From assembly GCF_022749495.1 (NCBI RefSeq), contig NZ_CP094241.1:2480001-2544000 (forward strand): 64,000 nt of DNA, given 5' to 3'. Source of the DNA: Neisseria macacae ATCC 33926. GTDB lineage: Bacteria; Pseudomonadota; Gammaproteobacteria; Burkholderiales; Neisseriaceae. Positions 36,701 to 44,726 of the stretch are shown here, one piece after another. The translations under genes and the position numbers were made by a program. How positions within the stretch are numbered: position 1 is the stretch's first letter; each line of letters begins with the position of its first letter. Below the pieces are notes generated by a model. That model worked only from the letters and a program-made list of their open reading frames with translations. It was not told the DNA's origin and searched no databases.

Positions 36701-36735
36701 GTTTCCCCGCAAGGGGAAATGGGTTTTAGGCTGCC

Positions 36736-37128
36736 TTAGCGGCGCGAGCCGATGTCGGCGTCTTCACTACCGCCTTCAAGCAGGCGGGTGAGTTCGTCGC
36801 ACAGGGCGATTTGGCCGTTTTCGTCGAACTCGAATTGTGCCAGCACCTGCACGGCGATGCGGCTGCCGTCGGCTTTTTTGGCGCGGACGATGTGGTTGCT
36901 GAACACGGTGCCGCCGTCTTCGGCCAGGGCAAGAAACTCGGTTTCTGCTTCGGCGATGTGCTGTTTTTGGGCGCGCATATGGGCGATAAAACCGTCCAAG
37001 TCCAGCGTTTTGCCATCCACTTTCTGTACGTAGCCGACGGCGAACAGGCGGCGGATTTCGGCTTCGTCAACTTGGCTGCCGCCGACGATGTCGCGGAAGA
37101 TGTGGCGGATGGTGTCTTTTTTGTTCAT
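36736..37128 (-). CDS. SnoaL/NTF2-like domain protein
   Basis: 130 aa with the cone-shaped alpha+beta pattern of the SnoaL/NTF2 superfamily: N-terminal helices (MNKKDTIRHIFRDIVG), then GYVQKVDGKTLDLDGFIAHMRAQKQ, NHIVRAKKADGSRIAVQVLAQFEFDENGQI and DELTRLLEG. The activity is not predictable from sequence. It separates nuoI from nuoJ and lies in the segment with AGGCAGCCTGAAA uptake sequences, as other cargo genes do. Confidence 0.8.
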   Translation of the reverse strand: MNKKDTIRHIFRDIVGGSQVDEAEIRRLFAVGYVQKVDGKTLDLDGFIAHMRAQKQHIAEAETEFLALAEDGGTVFSNHIVRAKKADGSRIAVQVLAQFEFDENGQIALCDELTRLLEGGSEDADIGSRR

Positions 37129-37228
37129 GGCTCTCGGCTTCGGTGTGTGGTTTCAGCCCGCGTAGGTGGGAATCTTGTTGGGGTTCGGCGGCAGTTGGAT
37201 TGGCCGCTGTTGCTGTTGTGCTGCCAAG

Positions 37229-37320
37229 ATTCCCGCCTGCGCGGGAATGACGACAGTTTAAATTTTTGTTTCTTTCAGGCTGCCTTGCCGGCGGGCGGCC
37301 GTCGGATTCGAGAATCCGAC
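37229..37320. repeat. dRS3 copy plus GTCGGATTC-type palindrome
   Basis: ATTCCCGCCTGCGCGGGAAT at 37229-37248 and GTCGGATTCGAGAATCCGAC at 37301-37320 (opposite orientation to the other copies). An AGGCAGCCTGAAA-type DUS lies between them at 37273-37285, and a degenerate dRS3 (GCCCGCGTAGGTGGGAATC) lies near 37157. Confidence 0.75.
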
Positions 37321-37390
37321 CTACGGGTTTCAGGCTGCCTGTTTGTGTTTTAGCTGTATTGAGACCCGCGTTTTGCGTTTTCAGGCTGTC

Positions 37391-37870
37391 TTAGCGGTAT
37401 GGCGCATCGGCCGCTTTGCGCTTGGCGATTTCGGCTTCGTATTTGTCGCCGATTGCCAAGAGGATCGGCTTGGTCATGTGCAAGTCGCCTTTTTTCTCGC
37501 CGTGGTATTCAAAAATGTGCGTTTCCACAATCGCATCGGTCGGACAGGCCTCTTCGCAGAAGCCGCAGAAGATGCACTTGGTCAGGTCAATGTCGTAACG
37601 CTTGGTGCGGCGCGTACCGTCTTCGCGTTCTTCCGATTCGATGTTGATCGCCATTGCCGGACACACCGCCTCGCACAATTTGCACGCGATGCAGCGTTCC
37701 TCGCCGTTCGGATAACGGCGTTGCGCGTGCAGGCCGCGGAAACGCACGGATTGCGGCGTTTTCTCTTCGGGGAAATAAATCGTGTCTTTGCGGGCGAAAA
37801 AGTTCTTGAGCGTTACGCCCATGCCTTTGACCAACTCGCCGAGCAAGAAAGTTTTTACTAAATTAGCCAT
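37391..37870 (-). CDS. nuoI: NADH dehydrogenase I subunit I
   Basis: 159 aa from ATG 37870, preceded by GAGGGAA. Two [4Fe-4S] clusters (N6a, N6b) are coordinated by [12 protein letters not shown] and [12 protein letters not shown]. It passes electrons from NuoG toward NuoB. An amphipathic N-terminal helix ([16 protein letters not shown]) contacts NuoH. Separated from nuoJ by the SnoaL-like gene. Confidence 0.97.
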
Positions 37871-37917
37871 ATTCTGTTCCCTCAAAACAGGGATTCCGTT
37901 AAATATTCAAAACTGCG

Positions 37918-37947
37918 TTTTCAGACGACCTTGATACGTCGTCTGAA
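37918..37947 (-). terminator. Inverted DUS pair between nuoH and nuoI
   Basis: TTTTCAGACGAC and GTCGTCTGAAA with an 8-nt loop. Position inside the operon implies read-through. Confidence 0.5.
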
Positions 37948-37949
37948 AC

Positions 37950-39026
37950 TTATTTCCACAAATTCAGCGGCGAAATCATCCACAGACCCAAAATCACGAT
38001 ATAGGCGAAGCCGATGGGAATCAGCACTTTCCAGCCCAAGCGCATGATTTGGTCGTAGCGGTAGCGTGGGAAGGTTGCACGAATCCACAGATACCAGTAC
38101 AGCACCGCCGCCATTTTCACGAACATCCAGAATGCGGAAGGCGTGCCGACAATGCCCCAGCTTTGCGGGAACGGGGACAGCCAGCCGCCGAGGAACATCA
38201 GCGATGTCAGCGCAGCAATCAGAATCATGAAAATGTATTCGGCGAGGAAGAACAGCGCGAACGCGAAGCCGGAATATTCGACGTGGTGGCCGGCAACGAT
38301 TTCAGACTCACCCTCTGCCACGTCAAACGGTGCGCGGTTGGTTTCGGCAACGGCGGAAATCAGATAGACGATGAAGATGGGGAACAGCGGCAGCCAGTTC
38401 CACGAGAACACAGAACCGCCCGCGATGCCTTTTGCCTGCGCGGCAACGATGTCGGAGAAGTTCATGCTGCCCGACACCATCACGACGCACACCAGCGCGG
38501 CACTCATGGCGATTTCGTAAGAAATGCTTTGCGCGGAGGCACGCATTGCGCCCAAGAACGAATATTTGGAGTTGGAAGCCCAGCCCGCGATGATCACGCC
38601 GTAAACCGACAGCGAGGTAATCATCAGGATGTACAAAAGGCCGATATTGATGTTGGTCAGCACCCATTCTTCGTTGAACGGAATCACTGCCCACGCCGCG
38701 AAAGACGGGGCGAGCGACATAATCGGGCCGATGTAGAACAGGGCTTTGTTTGACAGCTTCGGACGGGTAACTTCTTTAAACAAGAGTTTGAACACGTCGG
38801 CAAACGGCTGAATCAGCCCCCACGGGCCGGTTACGTTCGGGCCGACGCGAAGCTGCATGAAGCCGATGACTTTGCGTTCGAAATAAGTCAGGTAGGCGAC
38901 GGTCAGAATCAGCGGAATCAGGATAATCACGATTTTGACGATGACGGATACCACCAAGCCCACGGTGATGCCCAAATCGCCCAGACCAAGCGTTGCGGCA
39001 AAGAGGTTTTGGAACCATTCCTGCAT
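37950..39026 (-). CDS. nuoH: NADH dehydrogenase I subunit H
   Basis: 358 aa from ATG 39026; the frame opens six bases earlier. About eight membrane helices that form the quinone-binding chamber with NuoB and NuoD. Conserved blocks: YFERKVIGFMQLRVGPNVTGPWGLIQPFADVFKLLFKE, and RAPFDVAEGESEIVAGHHVEYSGF with the essential acidic residues (cited here in part). It starts two bases after the nuoG stop. Confidence 0.97.
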   Translation of the reverse strand: MQEWFQNLFAATLGLGDLGITVGLVVSVIVKIVIILIPLILTVAYLTYFERKVIGFMQLRVGPNVTGPWGLIQPFADVFKLLFKEVTRPKLSNKALFYIGPIMSLAPSFAAWAVIPFNEEWVLTNINIGLLYILMITSLSVYGVIIAGWASNSKYSFLGAMRASAQSISYEIAMSAALVCVVMVSGSMNFSDIVAAQAKGIAGGSVFSWNWLPLFPIFIVYLISAVAETNRAPFDVAEGESEIVAGHHVEYSGFAFALFFLAEYIFMILIAALTSLMFLGGWLSPFPQSWGIVGTPSAFWMFVKMAAVLYWYLWIRATFPRYRYDQIMRLGWKVLIPIGFAYIVILGLWMISPLNLWK

Positions 39027-39028
39027 AA

Positions 39029-41290
39029 TCAAGCTCCCGCCAGTTCAATAGTGTCCATCAACGCACCCAGCGCGGCATTTTCGGTATGCAGCGGCAGATA
39101 CACCACGTTTTCAGACAGTCCGGCATCGGCTTTGACCATCACGGACACGCCTGCGCCGTTTTGTTTGGCGATGACGGTTTGTCCATCTTGCAGGCCTAAA
39201 CGCGCCAAAGTGTTCGGATTCACACGCGCGGCAGGCACGGCGGCATGGCTGGTCGCTTGCAACGGCGCGGAACGGCGCACGATGGCATCGGTGTGATAAA
39301 TACCGACTCCGCCCACGCGCACGAGGCGGTTTGAGGTCGTCTGAAAATCTTTTTGAATCGAAGCGGCGCGGTTGTTCAGTTTGGACGGCAGTTTGTCCGC
39401 ATCCAGCGCGTCTTTCAGAATCGCGGCGGTATCGTGGTATTCAAAGCCTTGCAGGTCAAACAGGTTGCCCAATACGCGCAACACTTTCCACAGCGGACGC
39501 GAGTCGCCGAAGCCCTGAACGACGCCGTGGAAGGATTGCAGACGGCCTTCCATATTGATGAAGCTGCCCGAGGTTTCGGTAAACGGCGCAATCGGCAGCA
39601 ATACGTCGCACACGTCCAGCAGTGTTTCGCTGACAAACGGCGTAAACGCCATCACGCTTTTCGCCTGTTTCAACGCGGCTACGGTTTTTGTGCCGTCTGC
39701 CGTATCGATTTCCGGCTCGACGTTGAGCAGCAAAACTGCCTGTTTCGGCGCATTTGCCATTTCGGCAACGCTCTCGCCTGAGTTCACGCCCAATACGTCC
39801 GCACCGACGCTGTTGGCGGCTTGCGGCAAAATACCCAGCACTGCGCCGGTCGCGTCTGCCAGCTCTTGCGCGGCGGCATAAATGGCGGCGTAATCAGGAT
39901 GGTTTTGCACTTCCGCACCTAAAATCACCGCTGCTTTTTCAGCGTTTTTCAGGCTGGCGGTAACTGCGTGTTCCGCATTGGCAGACAGGTTTTTCAGACG
40001 GCCTGCCCACTCGTCGGGATGTGCGGCTTCTTGAGACAGAAGCGGCATCAACAATTCTTCCTTGCTGCTGGCCAATACGCTCAAAGCCATGCGTTCTTTG
40101 GCAGCGCGGCGCAGGCGGGCAGTCAGGAGCGGCTGCTCTTTGCGCAGGTTTGCACCGACTACCAGTACGGCTTCGTTGTCCGCCAGCGATTCGATACTTT
40201 GTCCCAGCCATTGCGCACCATTGAGGTCGTCTGAAAGACGTTTGTCCTGTTGGCGCAGGCGGGTGGCGAAATTTTTAACGCCCAAACCGTCGGCAAGTTT
40301 CTTCGCCAGATACAGTTCTTCAACCGTATTCATCGGGTTCGCCCAAATGCCGACTTGGTTTTGGTTGCCGTCTTTGGCGATACATTCAATCGCGCTGCGG
40401 ACATATTCCAACGCGGTTTTCCAATCCACGTCCATCCACTCGCCGCCCTGTTTGATTTTCGGGTTTTTCAGACGACTTTCGTGATACAGACCTTCGTAGG
40501 CGAAACGGTCGCGGTCGGACAGCCAGCATTCGTTAATCGCTTCGTTTTCCAACGGCAGCACGCGGCGGACGGTATGGTCTTTGGTTTGCACAATCAGGTT
40601 GCTGCCCAAAGCATCATGGGCGGAAACGGATTTGCGGCGGTTCAATTCCCAAGTACGCGCGTTGAAACGGAACGGTTTGCTGGTCAGCGCGCCGACGGGG
40701 CACAAATCGATGACGTTGCCCGACAGCTCGGTTTCCACCGCTTTGCCGATGAAGGGCATGATTTCGGAGTGTTCGCCGCGATTCGCCATCGCAATTTCCT
40801 GCAAGCCGGCGATTTCTTCGGTGAAACGTACGCAGCGGGTGCAGTGGATGCAGCGGCTCATTTCCTCGGCGGAAACCAAAGGCCCCATGTCTTTGCCGAC
40901 GACGGAACGTTTTTCTTCGGTGTAGCGGCTGGTGGTTTTGCCGTAGCCCACCGCCAAATCCTGCAACTGGCATTCTCCGCCTTGGTCGCAGGTCGGACAG
41001 TCGAGCGGATGGTTGATCAGCAGGAACTCCATCACGCCTTCCTGCGCCTCGCGGGCTTTTGCCGAATGCGTACGCACAATCATGCCGTCCGTTACCGGCG
41101 TGGCACAGGCGGGCAGCGGTTTGGGGGCTTTTTCCACGTCCACCAGACACATACGGCAGTTGGCGGCGATGGAGAGCTTTTTGTGGTAACAGAAATGCGG
41201 AATATAAGTACCGAGCTTGTGCGCGGCCTCAATCACCGTCGCGCCCTGCTCCACAGATACCTGTTTGCCGTCGATTTCGATTTGTAACAT
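39029..41290 (-). CDS. nuoG: NADH dehydrogenase I subunit G
   Basis: 753 aa. The N-terminal ferredoxin-like domain has a [2Fe-2S] site (CYHKKLSIAANCRMC) followed by DCPTCDQGGECQLQ (N5 region) and CIHCTRCVRF, then a molybdopterin-oxidoreductase-like domain. The protein is shorter than E. coli NuoG (about 908 aa), as expected in Betaproteobacteria. DUS copies lie in frame near 39336 (Q-T-T) and 40224. It moves electrons from NuoF/E to NuoI. Confidence 0.97.
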   Translation of the reverse strand: MLQIEIDGKQVSVEQGATVIEAAHKLGTYIPHFCYHKKLSIAANCRMCLVDVEKAPKPLPACATPVTDGMIVRTHSAKAREAQEGVMEFLLINHPLDCPTCDQGGECQLQDLAVGYGKTTSRYTEEKRSVVGKDMGPLVSAEEMSRCIHCTRCVRFTEEIAGLQEIAMANRGEHSEIMPFIGKAVETELSGNVIDLCPVGALTSKPFRFNARTWELNRRKSVSAHDALGSNLIVQTKDHTVRRVLPLENEAINECWLSDRDRFAYEGLYHESRLKNPKIKQGGEWMDVDWKTALEYVRSAIECIAKDGNQNQVGIWANPMNTVEELYLAKKLADGLGVKNFATRLRQQDKRLSDDLNGAQWLGQSIESLADNEAVLVVGANLRKEQPLLTARLRRAAKERMALSVLASSKEELLMPLLSQEAAHPDEWAGRLKNLSANAEHAVTASLKNAEKAAVILGAEVQNHPDYAAIYAAAQELADATGAVLGILPQAANSVGADVLGVNSGESVAEMANAPKQAVLLLNVEPEIDTADGTKTVAALKQAKSVMAFTPFVSETLLDVCDVLLPIAPFTETSGSFINMEGRLQSFHGVVQGFGDSRPLWKVLRVLGNLFDLQGFEYHDTAAILKDALDADKLPSKLNNRAASIQKDFQTTSNRLVRVGGVGIYHTDAIVRRSAPLQATSHAAVPAARVNPNTLARLGLQDGQTVIAKQNGAGVSVMVKADAGLSENVVYLPLHTENAALGALMDTIELAGA

Positions 41291-41669
41291 GGTTCGTTCC
41301 TAGTTACGGGTATTTGATAAATAATCTTTTATGGAGGTCGTCTGAAAAATAGGCTTCAGACGGCCTTTAAAGTATAAGTTTATTGCTTGTTTATTTTTAG
41401 GATGGGCGTTTCTTAATTTTGAAAAATCCAAATTCTGTACAATCCGCACCAACCTCTCCCTACCCCTCTCCCGCCAGACGGGAGAGGGAATAGGTTTCTG
41501 TCAGAACATATAGTGGCAGATTCCGCCGCAATGTCTTTCAATATCATGTTTTATATTCGCTTTATCTCAGGAATCAACCTGAAACATTCAAATCTGCTAC
41601 CGTCTGTCCCTTCCCCCGCCAGGCGGGGGAAGGCTAGGATGGGGGTGGCTTTACAACGTTGCAGCCGTC
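41291..41669. other. Repeat-bearing gap between nuoG and the DUF559 gene
   Basis: About 380 bases without a gene. It contains a mixed DUS pair (AGGTCGTCTGAAAA at about 41336 with TTCAGACGGCCTTT at about 41355) and two G+C palindromes: CCCTCTCCCG/CGGGAGAGGG at 41464-41488 and CCTTCCCCCGC/GCGGGGGAAGG at 41609-41633. Confidence 0.7.
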
Positions 41670-42157
41670 TTATTTTCCGCCGCACATTTCGATAATCTTT
41701 TCCAGTACTGCTTCGGTTTGCTGCAAAGCCTCATTATTCCAAAACCGCAACACACGATAACCTTGAGCATTCAAAAACGCCGTCCGCCGCTCGTCATACT
41801 CAATCTGTTCCGAATGTTGCCCGCCGTCCAATTCAATAATCAAACGATGCTCCATACTGACAAAATCGACGATGTATCCGCCTATTGTCTGTTGGCGTCG
41901 GAATTTTATTCCGTTTAACCGTTTGCCGCGCAAGTGATGCCACAATTTCTGCTCGGCCAAAGTCATATTCTGCTTCAGATTACGGACATTCTGTTTTAAT
42001 GCCGTATTTCTTGTGCTGTACCGCATAGCCGAGTTGGCCTTAATCTTTTTCAGACGACCTATACGGAGGACGCCTGAATCTTGCCCGTATAAAAATCTGT
42101 TTCGAAATATTCCAAGTACCACCCCCACCCTAACCCTCCCCCGCAAGCGGGAGAGGG
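41609..42157. repeat. Mirrored palindromes enclosing the DUF559 gene
   Basis: The left palindrome (41609-41633) has an inward tail CTAGGATGGGGGTGG. The right palindrome (42134-42157) has an inward tail CCACCCCCACCCTAA. The two are complementary in layout, so the 549-bp block with the nuclease gene has inverted termini. No target duplication could be established by eye. Confidence 0.65.
41670..42026 (-). CDS. DUF559 endonuclease-like protein
   Basis: 118 aa from ATG 42026 (MRYSTRN); a shorter start at M-T-L-A-E-Q is possible. It belongs to the DUF559/Vsr-like restriction-endonuclease superfamily: N-R-L conserved beginning MTLAEQKLWHHLRGKRLNGIKFRRQ, then VDFVSMEHRLIIELDGGQH, which contains the PD-(D/E)XK-like D..E-L-D catalytic strand, then RRTAFLNAQGYRVLRFWN. 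It may nick or cut DNA. It lies between nuoF and nuoG, enclosed by mirrored G+C palindromes. Confidence 0.87.
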   Translation of the reverse strand: MRYSTRNTALKQNVRNLKQNMTLAEQKLWHHLRGKRLNGIKFRRQQTIGGYIVDFVSMEHRLIIELDGGQHSEQIEYDERRTAFLNAQGYRVLRFWNNEALQQTEAVLEKIIEMCGGK

Positions 42158-42220
42158 AATCAAGTCGTTGGTGAATCCCAAACAACACCGATACCTCAGA
42201 TATTCAGGTCGTCTGAAACC

Positions 42221-43516
42221 TTAACACCACTTATTCGGCTTCATCGGTCCGCCGTGTTCAATGTAATGCACAAACTCATCACGGAAATGCTTGGTAAAGC
42301 TGCGGACGGGGAAGACGGCGGCGTCGGCGAGGGCGCAGATGGTGCGGCCTGCCATTTGGTTGCCGACGGAATCCAGCAAATCCAAGTCTTCCATGCGGCC
42401 TTTGCCTTCTACGATGCGGTGGACGATGCGGTAGAGCCAGCCGGTACCTTCGCGGCAGGGGGTGCATTGGCCGCAGGATTCGTCGTAGTAAAAATAGCTT
42501 AATCGCTCAAGGGCTTTGACCATGCACACGTCTTCGTCCATCACGATAATCGCGCCGGAACCGAGCATCGAGCCGGCTTTGGAAATCGAGTCGTAGTCCA
42601 TATTGGTCTGCATCATGATGTCGGCAGGCAATACGGGCGCGGACGAACCGCCGGGGATGACGGCTTTGAGTTTTTTGCCGCCGCGCATACCGCCTGCCAT
42701 TTTCAGGATTTCGGCAAACGGCGTGCCTAGCGGCACTTCATAGTTGCCCGGACGTTCGACGTGGCCGGAGATGCAGAACAATTTGGTACCGCCGGCATTC
42801 GGAATGCCTTTGTCGGCAAACGCCTGACCGCCGTCGCGGACAATAAACGGTACGGAAGCGAAGGTTTCGGTATTGTTGATGGTGGTCGGTTTGCCGTACA
42901 GTCCGAACGAGGCGGGGAACGGCGGTTTGAAGCGCGGCTGGCCTTTTTTGCCTTCCAGCGATTCGAGCAATGCGGTTTCCTCGCCGCAAATGTATGCGCC
43001 GTAGCCGTGGTGGGCGAAGAGTTCAAATTCAAAGTCCGAACCTAAAATATTCTTACCCAAAAAACCTGCGGCGCGCGCTTGGGCTAGTGCAGCTTCAAAA
43101 CGTTGATAACCTTCGAAAATTTCGCCGTGAATATAGTTGTAGCCCGCTTTCGCGCCCATCGCGTAACCGGCGATAATCATGCCTTCAATCAGGGCATGGG
43201 GGTTGAACATGATGATGTCGCGGTCTTTGAACGTACCCGGTTCGCCTTCGTCGGTGTTGCAGACGACGTATTTTTCGCCGGGGAAGGAACGGGGCATAAA
43301 GCTCCATTTCAAGCCTGTCGGGAAGCCCGCACCGCCGCGCCCGCGCAAGCCGGAGGTTTTGACTTCGTCAATCACGTCGGTTTGCGAGATGTTTTCGGAC
43401 AGGATTCTACGCAGCGCGCTGTAACCGCCGCGTTTGACGTATTCGTCCAATGTCCAGCAGTCGGGATTGGCGGTATCCACTTGGTCAAAAATCACGCCTG
43501 ATTGGTAAATAGCCAT
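42221..43516 (-). CDS. nuoF: NADH dehydrogenase I subunit F
   Basis: 431 aa. FMN/NADH site GLRGRGGAGFPTGLKWSF near residue 55 and GYGAYICGEETALLESLEG near 170. The N3 [4Fe-4S] cluster is bound by ESCGQCTPCREG plus a downstream Cys. It oxidises NADH at the tip of the peripheral arm with NuoE. Interrupted from nuoE by the EVE-like gene and from nuoG by DUF559. Confidence 0.97.
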   Translation of the reverse strand: MAIYQSGVIFDQVDTANPDCWTLDEYVKRGGYSALRRILSENISQTDVIDEVKTSGLRGRGGAGFPTGLKWSFMPRSFPGEKYVVCNTDEGEPGTFKDRDIIMFNPHALIEGMIIAGYAMGAKAGYNYIHGEIFEGYQRFEAALAQARAAGFLGKNILGSDFEFELFAHHGYGAYICGEETALLESLEGKKGQPRFKPPFPASFGLYGKPTTINNTETFASVPFIVRDGGQAFADKGIPNAGGTKLFCISGHVERPGNYEVPLGTPFAEILKMAGGMRGGKKLKAVIPGGSSAPVLPADIMMQTNMDYDSISKAGSMLGSGAIIVMDEDVCMVKALERLSYFYYDESCGQCTPCREGTGWLYRIVHRIVEGKGRMEDLDLLDSVGNQMAGRTICALADAAVFPVRSFTKHFRDEFVHYIEHGGPMKPNKWC

Positions 43517-43667
43517 TTTGGTGTGCCTGTTCGTTTTCGTATCGGTTGCGGCTGCGCTTTAGCAGCTTGCTTTAGGTTTGTGTCTGTATGACGGTTTGCG
43601 TAGGGCTTTGTTTTCAGACGACCTTTGGTTATTTTTATTGAGTCTCGGTCTAACTTACCTTGCCAAC

Positions 43668-44108
43668 CTAGACAGTAAAATCTAACTTACGTTTTTCAAA
43701 TGATTTCAGTACATCTTGATACCATTGCTTAATAATCTTTGTCGTTTCTGCATCATTACTTACACAAGGATTTAACGTGCCACGCGGTTGTGGCAGAGTC
43801 CGTTTTTCAATCGCCCAATCCAAAATACGAACAGGGCGGCGATTAACTATCCAAGAAGTTTCAGGATTTGTATCATCTGTAACTTGATATGCTCCACCAG
43901 TAACTTGAACAAGTGCAATCAATTCCGAACCTCGCTTTAAAGCGACAACATCATTAACCTTAATATCGTTAATAAATTGGTCAATTTGATCCTGTCCTTC
44001 TTTCCATTGTCCCAATCCAATAATTTTTTTATGTTCTAAAATCCAATCAATATTTTTAGAAAATCTAATTTCACCTGTTGGGTGCATTTGCATATGCCAA
44101 AATTTCAT
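43668..44108 (-). CDS. EVE/PUA-like domain protein, AT-rich cargo gene
   Basis: 146 aa. Its layout resembles EVE/PUA-like domains that bind modified bases: FWHMQMHP near the start, a central VNDVVALKRGSELIALVQVTGGAY barrel strand pair, and WIVNRRPVRILDW. The DNA is visibly more AT-rich than the nuo genes around it, suggesting recent acquisition. EVE-type proteins often travel with restriction or defence systems, but no partner gene is present here. The domain assignment is by pattern only and needs a profile search. Confidence 0.6.
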   Translation of the reverse strand: MKFWHMQMHPTGEIRFSKNIDWILEHKKIIGLGQWKEGQDQIDQFINDIKVNDVVALKRGSELIALVQVTGGAYQVTDDTNPETSWIVNRRPVRILDWAIEKRTLPQPRGTLNPCVSNDAETTKIIKQWYQDVLKSFEKRKLDFTV

Positions 44109-44252
44109 TTTCCCACATCCTTTTATCTTTAGATGATTTTCAAAATTGTCTGATATGTTTTCAATTAGATTGAAAACCTAACATTTTCAGACGACCTTTA
44201 ATCGCTTTTGTTGGGTTCAGCCCCAAATTACTTTCTTTACTTTTCAGACGAC

Positions 44253-44726
44253 CTATTCCAACTCCGCAAGTTTCTTCTCAATCGCTTCTTCGGTCATAAA
44301 GCTGCACATGCTGTGGTTGTTTACCAGCATGACCGGAGCGTCGCCGCATGCGCCCATGCATTCGCCTTCGACGAGGGTGAATTTGCCGTCGGGCGTGGTT
44401 TCGCCGTAGCCGATACCGAGTTTTTTCTTCAGGTATTCGCCGGTATCCATGCCGCCGCGCAGGGCGCAGGGAAGGTTGGTGCAGACGGTCAGTTTGTATT
44501 TGCCGACCGGCTCAAGGTCGTACATATTGTAGAAAGTGGCGACTTCGTATGCCTGCGCCGGCGTGATGCCGATGTAGTCGGCAACAAAGGCGATGGTCTC
44601 GGGGGCGAGCCAGCCTTTTTCGGTTTGAGCGATACGCAACGCGCCCATGATGGCGGAACGGCGTTGGTCGGCGGGATATTTCGCCAACTCGATGTCGATT
44701 TGTTTTAAAGATTCTGCGGATAACAT
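44253..44726 (-). CDS. nuoE: NADH dehydrogenase I subunit E
   Basis: 157 aa, thioredoxin-like [2Fe-2S] protein (cluster N1a). The ligands are Cys in VCTNLPCALRGG (two) and in EGECMGACGDAPV. Its ATG overlaps the nuoD stop by one base (TAATG). It partners NuoF in NADH oxidation. Confidence 0.97.
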   Translation of the reverse strand: MLSAESLKQIDIELAKYPADQRRSAIMGALRIAQTEKGWLAPETIAFVADYIGITPAQAYEVATFYNMYDLEPVGKYKLTVCTNLPCALRGGMDTGEYLKKKLGIGYGETTPDGKFTLVEGECMGACGDAPVMLVNNHSMCSFMTEEAIEKKLAELE

